A stretch of DNA of 9,642 nucleotides from an uncultured Desulfobacterales bacterium (GTDB lineage: Bacteria > Desulfobacterota > Desulfobacteria > Desulfobacterales > JAFDCJ01): NCBI GenBank assembly GCA_945787595.1, contig CALZJV010000448.1, positions 1 to 9,642 of the forward strand, in the 5' to 3' direction. Position 1 is the first letter of the stretch, and every line of letters starts with the position of its first letter. Below the pieces are notes generated by a model. That model ran no database searches. It saw nothing but the letters and a program-made list of their open reading frames with translations, and was not told the origin of the DNA. This document shows, piece by piece, positions 1 to 5,592 of this stretch. Made by a program: the position numbers and the translations under genes.

Positions 1-297
1 GACTCGGCCATGATCATGCGGATCAAATATAAAACCGCACCCGGCCAACAATTCATGATCCGAAAAGAAGTTTATCGGTTAATGCAGGAAGCCTTCCAAG
101 AAGCAGGCATCGAGTTTGCCCATCGCAACGTTACGGTTTACATGCCGCCGGAAACTGATGAAACCGAGCCCGGCGCGCAACCCGACCAAGAAGCAGAGGC
201 AGGCGACACATCCGATCAAAAACTGACTGAGAAAGTCGCTGCCGCTGCGGCCATCGCAGTGGCGCAGGCTGAAGCTGACGAACAGAAACCGAAATAA
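1..297 (+). CDS. MscS-family mechanosensitive ion channel, C-terminal end (5' truncated by window)
   Basis: The reading frame is open from base 1 (codons D-S-A-M-I-M-R) and ends at a TAA at 295-297, directly followed by TAG. The visible 98 residues begin with the last beta-alpha part of the MscS C-terminal domain: RIKYKTAPGQQFMIRKEVYR, then an amphipathic helix and the strand EFAHRNVTVYMP. This is the usual ending of the cytoplasmic vestibule, where a positive RIK(Y/F) strand is followed by a PGxQFxIRREVY helix. After it comes an acidic, low-complexity tail with an Ala-rich run near residues 78-87, which in relatives is variable. The family forms heptameric inner-membrane channels that open under membrane tension. 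The pore-lining helices lie outside the window, so the subfamily cannot be assigned. The first ATG in view (position 10) is internal and is not the gene start. The gene is convergent with alaC. Confidence 0.8.
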   Translation, partial: DSAMIMRIKYKTAPGQQFMIRKEVYRLMQEAFQEAGIEFAHRNVTVYMPPETDETEPGAQPDQEAEAGDTSDQKLTEKVAAAAAIAVAQAEADEQKPK

Positions 298-407
298 TAG
301 TCATACTTGAAGAATAGCAGATCGGAAGACCAGGGGACATTTACGGCTCCTGCTTGAGCATAATGACAATCTCATTAACGCAAACAATCTCCATCTGGAT
401 AACCAAA

Positions 408-1643
408 TCAGGTTTTGCTGTCAACCTCAATCCTTGACGCCTTGGCCATCTCGGCGATTTCGGGAAGTGCCCGTTTCATCTGTCTCAAGGCCTGGCGGAT
501 GCGATGTTCGTTCTCCACCAGGGCCATTCGCAGATACCCTTCACCTTCTTCGCCAAATCCCACGCCAGGAGCGACGGCCACATTGGCTTTCTGTATTAAT
601 TGAAGGGTAAAATCCATTGATCCCATCCTCGCCAGATGATCCGGCAGCTTCACCCAGACGAACATGCCTGCCCGGGGTTTGTTCAGTTCCCATCCCATGC
701 GCTCCAGTCCTTCATAAAGGATATCCCGTCGTTGCTGGTACTTTTGAACTTGCAGCGTCACTTCTTCGTCACAGTGTCTTAACGCTACAATGCCGGCCAC
801 CTGGATGGCCGAAAAAATGCCGTAGTCGTAGTAGCCTTTGATTTTGGCCAAGGCCTCGATGATTCTTCGGTTGCCGGCACAGTACCCGAGACGCCAGCCA
901 GCCATGTTGTAAGTCTTGGAAAACGAACCGAATTCCACGCCGACCTCCTTGGCCCCGGGAGCTTCCAGAAAGCTCGGGGGATGGTAGCCATCAAAAGCGA
1001 TCTTGGAATAGGCAAAGTCATGCACAATCATGAATTTAAATCTTTTGGCAAGGGCCACAATCTCGCTGAACAGGTCCACCGTGGCAACCGCGGCCGTGGG
1101 ATTATGGGGGTAGTTGAGAATTAAAACTCTTGGCCGTGGAAGCACATTTTCACACATTTGGACGATTCGATCCGGAAAGGATGTTTGCCCGTCCAATGGT
1201 GTCCGGATGACACTGCCTCCGGCAATAATTACGGCGTAAATGTGGACGGGAAAGGCCGGCGCCGGTACCAAAACCGTATCTCCCGGGCCAACCAAAGCCA
1301 GACTAAGATGGGATATGCCTTCCTTCGAGCCGATGGTACAAATGACTTCGGAATCGTAGTCTAAATTCACGCCATAATCCTTTTGGTAGGACTGTGCGAT
1401 TTCGCGGCGTAAATTGCGCAGTCCGTCGGCCGCCGGATAGCGATGGGTTTTGGGATCTTGCGCTACATCGCATAGTTTCTGAATTACAGCTTCAGGCGCC
1501 GGGTCGATGGGGTTTCCCATGCCTAAGTCGATGACATCATCGCCTTGCCAGCGTTTCTCCTGCTTCATTTTGTTGACCATGCCGAACAAATAAGGCGGCA
1601 ATTGCTCCATTCTGCGCGAGAAGCGAATTGTTTCTTCAGCCAT
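408..1643 (-). CDS. alaC: AlaC-type alanine (glutamate-pyruvate) aminotransferase, PLP fold type I
   Basis: This is a complete 411-residue class I/II aminotransferase, close to the family's usual 400-412. It transfers the amino group from glutamate to pyruvate, giving alanine and 2-oxoglutarate in the cytoplasm. It matches remembered E. coli AlaC (YfdZ) throughout: an N-terminal LPPYLFGMVN, GMGNP near 41-45, TIGSKEG at 103-109, PAPAFPVHIYAVIIAGG at 127-143, and NYPHNPTA with cofactor Asn181. It then has VHDFAY with Asp209 for the pyridine nitrogen, SFSKTYNMAGWR with the Schiff-base Lys243, and Arg372 in YLRMALVEN for the substrate carboxylate. The ATG at 1643 is fixed by AAAGGAGGA at 1651-1659, seven bases upstream. 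The transcript begins about 370 bases earlier, through a leader with an alanine-codon peptide and two terminators. No convincing terminator is visible between its stop and the convergent channel gene. A related transaminase activity (for example LL-diaminopimelate aminotransferase) is possible, but AlaC fits best. Confidence 0.9.
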   Translation of the reverse strand: MAEETIRFSRRMEQLPPYLFGMVNKMKQEKRWQGDDVIDLGMGNPIDPAPEAVIQKLCDVAQDPKTHRYPAADGLRNLRREIAQSYQKDYGVNLDYDSEVICTIGSKEGISHLSLALVGPGDTVLVPAPAFPVHIYAVIIAGGSVIRTPLDGQTSFPDRIVQMCENVLPRPRVLILNYPHNPTAAVATVDLFSEIVALAKRFKFMIVHDFAYSKIAFDGYHPPSFLEAPGAKEVGVEFGSFSKTYNMAGWRLGYCAGNRRIIEALAKIKGYYDYGIFSAIQVAGIVALRHCDEEVTLQVQKYQQRRDILYEGLERMGWELNKPRAGMFVWVKLPDHLARMGSMDFTLQLIQKANVAVAPGVGFGEEGEGYLRMALVENEHRIRQALRQMKRALPEIAEMAKASRIEVDSKT

Positions 1644-1802
1644 CGTGATATCCTCCTTTAGAACTCATTATTCCAATATTCCCGTATTCTAACAACCCCT
1701 TAGAATGGTTGCCGGCAAAAGCCCATTTTGTCTGACCTGGCTCTCCGGTCCGCAGGGTCTGCGAGTTGGAGGCCCAAAGGATCCGGTTTTCCAGGACGAA
1801 AC

Positions 1803-1836
1803 AAAAAAAAGCCCCGCGCCGTTTCCGGCTCGGGGC
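1803..1836 (-). terminator. Intrinsic terminator 2, immediately behind terminator 1
   Basis: On the minus strand GCCCCG-A-GCCG (1836-1826) pairs with CGGC-G-CGGGGC (1821-1811) around a GAAA tetraloop (1825-1822), with one A-G mismatch, and is followed by eight T (1810-1803). It starts at the base directly after the U-tract of terminator 1. It also has A/T tracts on both sides, so on the other strand the hairpin would be followed by A rather than T; it is therefore a terminator for the alaC direction only. Its 5' arm can pair with the 3' arm of terminator 1 (see findings). Confidence 0.8.
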
Positions 1837-1878
1837 AAAAAAAAACACCACGGACCGGTTTCACCAGCCCGTGGCGTT
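1837..1878 (-). terminator. Intrinsic terminator 1 (attenuator) of the alaC leader
   Basis: On the minus strand the stem CCACGGGCTGG (1874-1864) pairs with CCGGTCCGTGG (1858-1848) across a TGAAA loop. It has eleven pairs, two of them G-U, extendable by four weaker pairs at the base. Nine consecutive T (1845-1837) follow. This is a textbook Rho-independent terminator acting on leftward transcription, placed between the leader peptide and alaC, so read-through is needed for expression of alaC from the upstream promoter. Confidence 0.8.
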
Positions 1879-1927
1879 GGTTGCTGTGTTAGCGGCTTTA
1901 CTCGCCGTCAACCGTCACCAGGGCTGG
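1864..1927 (-). promoter_or_regulatory. Candidate antiterminator pairing in the alaC leader (segments 2:3)
   Basis: Minus-strand bases CCAGCCCTGGTG (1927-1916, leader codons 18-21, just after the Ala run) can pair with CGCCACGGGCTGG (1876-1864), which is the 5' arm of the first terminator. The helix has 12 base pairs, one of them G-U, with a single bulged C at 1871. It removes the whole 5' arm from terminator 1. An alternative weak partner for CCCTG (1923-1919) is CAGGG (1968-1964) in leader codons 4-5. A ribosome stalled on the Ala codons would cover that partner, freeing the antiterminator segment. A small hairpin CGGC/GCCG (1907-1904 with 1896-1893) around the stop codon fits inside the antiterminator loop. 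The pairings are read by eye; the regulation is inferred. Confidence 0.55.
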
Positions 1928-1978
1928 GATCCTATCGGCGGCCGCGGCGGCGTTATTTATAAACCCTGAATGGTTCAT
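1898..1978 (-). CDS. Candidate alanine leader peptide (26 codons) of the alaC attenuator
   Basis: This is a short ORF too small for routine gene calling, on the same strand as alaC and upstream of it. ATG at 1978-1976 is preceded by TGAGGAAG (1993-1986) with a 7-base spacer, a good ribosome-binding site. The 26-residue peptide starts MNHSGFINN, continues with five consecutive alanines (codons 10-14, GCCGCCGCGGCCGCC, 1951-1937), then DRIPALVTVDGE, and stops at TAA 1900-1898. Six of 26 residues are Ala. Two intrinsic terminators follow 20-95 bases after the stop. This arrangement of a translated short ORF, a run of the end-product codon, a terminator and then the biosynthetic gene is the hallmark of classical ribosome-mediated attenuation, and the codon run matches the enzyme's product. 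That the peptide is translated and acts as a sensor is inference. GC-rich low complexity could produce such a run by chance, but the RBS, promoter, terminators and pairing together make that less likely. Confidence 0.72.
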   Translation of the reverse strand: MNHSGFINNAAAAADRIPALVTVDGE

Positions 1979-2022
1979 GAATGATCTTCCTCACAGTGCA
2001 TTCGCTATTCTTGTATCTAATT

Positions 2023-2051
2023 CATTTAGCTTAAATGAGGGCGCCTGTCAA
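2023..2051 (-). promoter_or_regulatory. Sigma-70-type promoter of the alaC leader transcript
   Basis: Read on the minus strand, a perfect -35 TTGACA (2051-2046) is followed after 17 bases by TAAATG (2028-2023), a weak -10. Transcription would start near 2016, about 38 bases before the leader-peptide ATG and about 180 bases before the end of the first terminator. This is a typical length for an attenuator leader. The -10 is poor, so the exact start is uncertain. Confidence 0.5.
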
Positions 2052-2202
2052 CTTTAAAAATTCGACAATAAATGGAAATTATTAAATTTGACCAGTGTTC
2101 GCTCCGATTTGGGTGAAACGGACCAAGACGGCCTGCAGATCGGATGACATCGTGCCAAGTTATTTTACTAGCGTTTCTAAACTGAGCACACATATTTGGA
2201 AG

Positions 2203-2466
2203 TCAATCGGGATTTAAAGGTTCAATCGGCCGCGGACGGCCATCCGACATCGCGATGCGGCTCAAATCGGTGTCCCGGTCAGTTCGCGCCGTAATGTCGT
2301 GATCGATGAACTGGCCCAAATACGTAAAAACCGCCGGCATGGTAGATTCCAAGGCGGGATCGGTGCCAGGTTCACCCATTGCATCGCCCAATTGCAGCAA
2401 GGCATCCTCGGTCCTCTCCGCAACTGGCAAAAGGCATTCCGGAGATTTCGATAGATGTTCAAACAT
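2203..2466 (-). pseudogene. Remnant of an animal-type haem peroxidase (N-terminal fragment)
   Basis: The 87-residue frame contains LGDAM, then AVFTYLGQFIDHDITARTD at about 46-62. This is the distal-haem signature of the peroxidase-cyclooxygenase superfamily (An_peroxidase), with the distal His at 56 and the neighbouring Asp57 that in relatives links to haem. It ends in RPIEPLNPD followed by TGA. Full family members are several hundred residues and continue past this point with the calcium site, proximal His and catalytic Arg, none of which is present here. The putative start at 2466 has no ribosome-binding site, and a stop lies four codons upstream in frame. I read it as a broken gene whose body has been deleted. 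The alternative, a genuine small protein, is unlikely because it would lack most of the fold. Confidence 0.72.
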
Positions 2467-2915
2467 ATTTTGTTGTCAAATGACCACAGCAGTTTTTTGA
2501 AGCCTTCTTTTTAAAATCCACCGTGTCATAATTTTGCCTTTCGTTTTAAATGGCCGCATGTTCCAAATCTGCCAGCCATTTTCTCAGCGCATTTACCGGG
2601 TCGACAAGGTACGCAGCCGAGATATGGGAGGACGGGACTGGGGCGATCCATTGCAAAGCCTATCGGTAATGCTATGGCTGCTGAATCACGGTTAACTGCA
2701 CCCCGAAGAAAGGAGGACTTCATGCCATCCATCTGCCCCGGAAATTGACCGAGGATTTAAATTATGATATCGGATATGATAACGAACCATTATCTATTCT
2801 TGCCATGTTGTTTATGCAACATTGGTGTTGCCAAGAAGTATTATTCAGATAAGAAACCGGGTAAAACCTGTTCGAATGCGAGCCATACCGATTTTGATGT
2901 GGAGACAAATCAGAA
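2467..2915. other. Gene-poor, apparently decayed stretch
   Basis: No credible gene is seen here. On the plus strand a strong AAAGGAGG (2709-2716) precedes an ATG at 2722 that opens only an 8-codon frame (stop 2746-2748), which could be the stub of a lost gene. On the minus strand a start-less 37-codon open stretch (2659-2546) has protein-like composition (VDPVNALRKWLADLEHA) but no recognisable family. Longer open frames here lack ribosome-binding sites and overlap the phosphatase gene. Together with the peroxidase remnant, this looks like a zone of gene loss. Confidence 0.4.
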
Positions 2916-3575
2916 ATGCCGATACAGCCAAAAACAACGCTACTGGCCATCCGTCATGGAGAGACTGTATGGAATGAAGAAAGACGCTACCAGGGACATG
3001 GAGACAGCGCGCTTACAGAAGCCGGGCGCAATCAAGTTGCAGCTCTCGGCCGCCGGATGAAAAAAATTCGATTCGACACCCTGATCAGCAGCGATCTGGG
3101 GCGAACACAGGAAACGGCATCGATAATTGCTGATCACACGGGTCATTTGGTGGAAATTGACGGCCGCCTGAGGGAAAGAAATTACGGCGTTCTTGAGGGT
3201 TTAACCGTCCATGAAATAAAAGCCAGACATTCAGAGGTCTTCGATCAATTGAATAGCGATGATCCGGACTATATCATTCCGGAGGGGGAAAGCCATCGGC
3301 AGCATTATCAGCGCAACATTACCTTTATTGAAGAATTACTAGCCAAGAGATCCGGTGAGACAGTTGCCCTCGTAGCTCATGGGGGGGTTCTTGACAGTTT
3401 TTTTCGCTACGTTGCACACCTGTCGCTCGATCAACCACGTTGCTTCATCACATCAAATGCCAGCCTCACGATCATTGCCCACGGCGACTTTTACGGCACC
3501 GCTCGCTGGGTAATCGAGACATGGGGCGATGTTGGGCATTTAGATGGAATCGGCCAAACTCCCGGTAACAGATAA
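2916..3575 (+). CDS. Histidine phosphatase superfamily protein (phosphoglycerate-mutase-like)
   Basis: This is a complete 219-residue protein of the branch 1 histidine-phosphatase superfamily. The N-terminal LLAIRHGETVWN carries the nucleophile His14 in the RHG motif. RYQGHGDSALTEAGRNQ matches the usual phosphate-pocket region. SSDLGRTQETA supplies Arg63, LRERNYG supplies the acidic Glu87, and VALVAHGGVL supplies the second catalytic His155 with its GG. These residues form a phospho-histidine active site that hydrolyses phosphomonoesters in the cytoplasm. The substrate cannot be told from sequence: relatives include GpmB/PhoE-like phosphatases, CobC and sugar-phosphate phosphatases, and true cofactor-dependent mutases are longer. 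The start at 2916 is preceded by GGAGA about ten bases upstream, a modest site. There are no operon partners: the gene sits alone between decayed DNA and a repeat-bearing spacer. Confidence 0.85.
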   Translation: MPIQPKTTLLAIRHGETVWNEERRYQGHGDSALTEAGRNQVAALGRRMKKIRFDTLISSDLGRTQETASIIADHTGHLVEIDGRLRERNYGVLEGLTVHEIKARHSEVFDQLNSDDPDYIIPEGESHRQHYQRNITFIEELLAKRSGETVALVAHGGVLDSFFRYVAHLSLDQPRCFITSNASLTIIAHGDFYGTARWVIETWGDVGHLDGIGQTPGNR

Positions 3576-3699
3576 TTGGGTTAGATTTTTTGGTAATGAA
3601 GCTTACCGACAAGGTCGCCAAAGGATTGAATCGATAATCATCAACCGCATATACACCCAACCTTGTTGTTTTAGCGTTAATCTCTTTTTGGGTCGAATT

Positions 3700-3765
3700 C
3701 CCCGCAGCTTGCTGCGGTAGAATCGATAAAATCAATTGAATGATATTCCACGGCTTGCCGCGGGG
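3700..3765. repeat. Paired hairpin intergenic repeat downstream of the phosphatase gene
   Basis: Two similar short palindromes stand about 30 bases apart. They are CCGCAGC-TT-GCTGCGG (3702-3717, perfect 7-bp stem) and CCACGGC-TT-GCCGCGG (3748-3763, one mismatch). With their flanking C or G runs they are also inverted copies of each other (CCCCGC... against ...GCGGGG). The minus strand gives a spurious open frame with ELPRGK and LPQQAAG. That pair of strings is familiar from intergenic repeats in Desulfobacterota, which I take as supporting a dispersed repeat. The rest of 3576-3961 shows no gene or other element. Confidence 0.6.
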
Positions 3766-3961
3766 CAGTTCATTAAAAATCGGTTCTATCATGGCCTATG
3801 CTTCAGGTGAATTGTCTCATTTGTTATTAAACCACGGTTACATTCCTTTTTGACAACCCTATCGAAATGGCGGAATAAACCATTAATTTAGCTTATTTTG
3901 CTACTAAATGGTTAAATGCGTCACGACATAAAATTTCCTTAAATCTCATAATTATAAATTG

Positions 3962-3974
3962 TTTCAAATAGTTA
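3962..3974 (+). promoter_or_regulatory. IHF-like binding site upstream of pspA
   Basis: TTTCAAATAGTTA matches the IHF consensus WATCAANNNNTTR at all but one defined position. It lies in AT-rich DNA about 43-55 bases before the predicted sigma-54 start. This is where IHF bends DNA in psp and other sigma-54 promoters to bring the activator to the polymerase. A degenerate AT-rich motif can occur by chance, so confidence is limited. Confidence 0.4.
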
Positions 3975-3989
3975 TTCCAAATTGCATGA

Positions 3990-4006
3990 TTGGCATGGTA
4001 CGTGCT
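3990..4006 (+). promoter_or_regulatory. Sigma-54 (-24/-12) promoter of pspA-pspC
   Basis: TTGGCATGGTACGTGCT fits the sigma-54 consensus YTGGCACGNNNNTTGCW. The invariant GG (3992-3993) and GC (4004-4005) are separated by exactly ten bases. Transcription would start near 4017, about 30 bases before the pspA ATG. In enterobacteria pspA is likewise driven by sigma-54 and the enhancer-binding protein PspF, with PspA as PspF's inhibitor. No pspF is visible in this window, so the activator must lie elsewhere. Confidence 0.78.
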
Positions 4007-4046
4007 CAAGTAGCAGGTAGAAATGATAATAAAAGGAGGTACTACC

Positions 4047-4784
4047 ATGGGCATATTCACACGATTTCGAGACATTGTCGGTTCCAACATCAACTCCATG
4101 CTCGATCGGGCGGAAGACCCGGAAAAACTGATTAAGCTGATGATCCAGGAAATGGAAGATACATTGATCGAGCTCAAAGCCGCCTGTGCCGGGGTGATGG
4201 CAGGCAACAAAAAAGTTGAACGCCAGTTGCAGGGACTCGGTAAACGCATCGATTATTGGGACGACAAGGCCAACCTGGCCGTTAATAAGGGCCGTGACGA
4301 TCTGGCCAGAGAAGCGCTGCTTGAGAAACGTCGCTATTCCCAGAGGGCAGAATCGCTTGCCAATGAATTAACCGAGCACCACGCATTGCTGGAGCAATAC
4401 AAGGACGACATCCGGCAGCTTGAAGATAAATTAAAAACTGCGCGTGAGAAAGAGCGGTTCCTTGTGCAGCGCCATGTCCATGCGGCCCGCAAAAAGCGAG
4501 CCCAGGAAGAAATGCGGCGAATGGATAGCGTCGACGCAATCTTTAAATTTGAAGAGCTTGAAAACCGAATCGATCAGATGGAAGCTGAAGCCGACCTGGT
4601 AAATTTCGGTCGTAAACCGACCTTAGAGGACGAGTTGGAAAGACTTTCGCTGGATGACGAGATTGAAAATCAGTTAACAGCACTAAAGAAATCCTCCATT
4701 GGCAAAATGGAAGAACGCGTCGAAGTCTTGGAAACCATCATGACCGACAATGAAAGAGAGGGAACGAACCATGAGCAAATTTAA
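4047..4784 (+). CDS. pspA: PspA/IM30 family phage-shock protein A
   Basis: This is a 245-residue PspA, slightly longer than the 222 residues of the E. coli protein. It begins MGIFTRFRDIVGSNINSMLD, the N-terminal amphipathic helix that binds stressed membrane, followed by AEDPEKLIKLMIQEMEDTL, nearly identical to the family. A long predicted coiled coil fills about residues 25-190 (heptads rich in Glu, Lys and Arg), then FEELENRIDQMEAEADLVNFG with the conserved RIDQMEAEA block. PspA has the ESCRT-III-like fold and oligomerises to stabilise damaged inner membrane. In enteric systems it also restrains PspF. The start at 4047 is fixed by AAGGAGG (4033-4039), eight bases upstream; an in-frame ATG at 4023 has no such site. 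It overlaps the next gene by 14 bases, implying translational coupling. A sigma-54 promoter precedes it. Confidence 0.95.
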   Translation: MGIFTRFRDIVGSNINSMLDRAEDPEKLIKLMIQEMEDTLIELKAACAGVMAGNKKVERQLQGLGKRIDYWDDKANLAVNKGRDDLAREALLEKRRYSQRAESLANELTEHHALLEQYKDDIRQLEDKLKTAREKERFLVQRHVHAARKKRAQEEMRRMDSVDAIFKFEELENRIDQMEAEADLVNFGRKPTLEDELERLSLDDEIENQLTALKKSSIGKMEERVEVLETIMTDNEREGTNHEQI

Positions 4785-5154
4785 CAGGATGTCCAGACGG
4801 GGACTATACCGCTCTCGGCACGGTGTTATATTGGGTGTGTGCCGGGGATTGGCCGACTATTTTGATTTTTCGGTGTTCTGGATTCGAGCAATTGCCGTCT
4901 CACTGTTTATTTTTACCGGTTTTTGGCCGGTGGTCGGCATCTATATACTGGCCGCACTTTTGATGAAACCGGGACCGGCGAAGTATGTTGATAGCGGATC
5001 AAATCACAAAGGCAGCAGCCGGTATCGCTGCACGAGAAATGACACTGCGGAGCGTCTGAAACGGAAATGGAAACATCTGGAAAAGCGGATTCGCGGAATG
5101 GAAGACAAAGTAACCTCGCGGGAATTTGATTGGCACAGCCGTTTTCATGGATAA
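4771..5154 (+). CDS. pspC: PspC-domain envelope stress protein
   Basis: The protein has 127 residues, similar to E. coli PspC. RGLYRSRHGVILGVCRGLADYFDFSVFWIRA is the PspC domain, with its GVCxGLADYF core. It is followed by one transmembrane segment, about residues 40-66 (AVSLFIFTGFWPVVGIYILAALLM). A basic, helical C-terminal part (about 90-127) ends in MEDKVTSREFDWHSRFHG, the conserved tail motif of PspC that in relatives helps bind PspA. PspC is an inner-membrane sensor partner that recruits PspA on membrane damage. ATG 4771 sits inside the end of pspA behind GAGAGGGAAC. An earlier frame start at 4750 is unlikely because it has no ribosome-binding site. pspB is not present between the two genes, so this is a reduced A-C system. 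Downstream of the stop the DNA becomes repeats. Confidence 0.92.
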   Translation: MSKFNRMSRRGLYRSRHGVILGVCRGLADYFDFSVFWIRAIAVSLFIFTGFWPVVGIYILAALLMKPGPAKYVDSGSNHKGSSRYRCTRNDTAERLKRKWKHLEKRIRGMEDKVTSREFDWHSRFHG

Positions 5155-5157
5155 GGA

Positions 5158-5188
5158 GGTTCAGGGGTTCAGAGTTCAAAGTTCAAAT
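5158..5188 (+). repeat. Short heptad repeat (GTTCAAA-like) just after pspC
   Basis: Four imperfect units of about seven bases follow the pspC stop: GGTTCAG, GGGTTCAG, AGTTCAA, AGTTCAA. The GTTC core and seven-base period recur in the larger inverted heptad repeat at 5293-5445, suggesting a related repeat type. Confidence 0.55.
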
Positions 5189-5201
5189 GAATGTTTGATA
5201 T

Positions 5202-5255
5202 GAGCGCCGCCGCTGGCCTGAAAAGCGGCCAGTCTAATCGAGAAAGAAACTTTGG
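5202..5255 (+). repeat. Dispersed hairpin repeat, copy A
   Basis: The element has GCGCCGCCG, then the stem CTGGCC (5213-5218) and GGCCAG (5227-5232) around an 8-base loop, then the conserved tail TCTAATCGAGAAAGAAACTT and TGG. The same order of parts is found at 5503-5550 and, reversed, at 7852-7912 and 8003-8060. The stem sequence differs between copies but remains paired. Confidence 0.7.
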
Positions 5256-5292
5256 CTTTGGCTAGTTTCCTATTAAGGATTAACTAAAAAAT

Positions 5293-5445
5293 GAACATCG
5301 AACATCGAACATCGAACGTCCAACATCGAATAATGTATTCTGTCAATTTTAAAAAAAAGACTGCGGTTTGCTTGTTTTAAAATCGATAAAGCGTAGCGTC
5401 ATCAATATTCAACGTTCGATGTTGGACGTTCGATGTTCGACGTTC
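5293..5445. repeat. Long inverted repeat built from 7-bp units
   Basis: The left arm (5293-5330) is five heptads: GAACATC three times, GAACGTC, CAACATC. The right arm (5415-5445) is the reverse complement of the left arm over 31 bases with one mismatch. The arms are separated by about 84 bases, so the transcript could fold into a long stem-loop. The left arm has one extra heptad, indicating unit gain or loss. Nothing coding is evident in the loop. Confidence 0.8.
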
Positions 5446-5502
5446 AAGGCCTTTAGTCCACCTCTGGAGGATTTACTGTTCCGCCCAGGCGAAGTTTCAT
5501 AT

Positions 5503-5550
5503 AAGCGCCGCCGCGAGCGTCCAGCCAAATCGAAAAAGAAGCTTCATTGG
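5503..5550 (+). repeat. Dispersed hairpin repeat, copy B (degenerate)
   Basis: It has GCGCCGCCGCGAGCG, then CCAGCCAAATCGAAAAAGAA and a tail like copy A (GCTTCATTGG). The internal stem is largely lost. It follows a small palindrome CCTC-TG-GAGG (5461-5470) that may be another repeat fragment, so 5446-5550 is a mosaic. Confidence 0.55.
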
Positions 5551-5592
5551 AACCTAATAAATTTAATAATGGCAATTTATGAGATTTTGATT

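Noticed and set aside
340..394. 17-codon minus-strand ORF downstream of alaC
   Set aside because: It has no ribosome-binding site and no recognisable product; such a short frame is expected by chance.
1636..1851. Minus-strand 71-codon open frame between terminators and alaC
   Set aside because: It starts inside the terminator T-tract, has no ribosome-binding site, overlaps the alaC start and has repeat-like composition.
2764..3060. Plus-strand 98-codon frame overlapping the phosphatase start
   Set aside because: It has no ribosome-binding site and no family signal, and the overlapping frame at 2916 has full catalytic motifs.
3472..3792. Minus-strand 106-codon frame
   Set aside because: It is a translation of the hairpin repeat at 3700-3765 plus the antisense of the phosphatase gene, with no start signal.
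5131..5148. TTGGCACAGCCGTTTTCA as a sigma-54 promoter
   Set aside because: It lacks the -12 GC and lies inside the conserved C-terminal tail of pspC.
5158..5445. Possible CRISPR array from evenly sized repeats
   Set aside because: The units are 7 bp in direct tandem without spacers, and the two arms are inverted; no cas genes are present.
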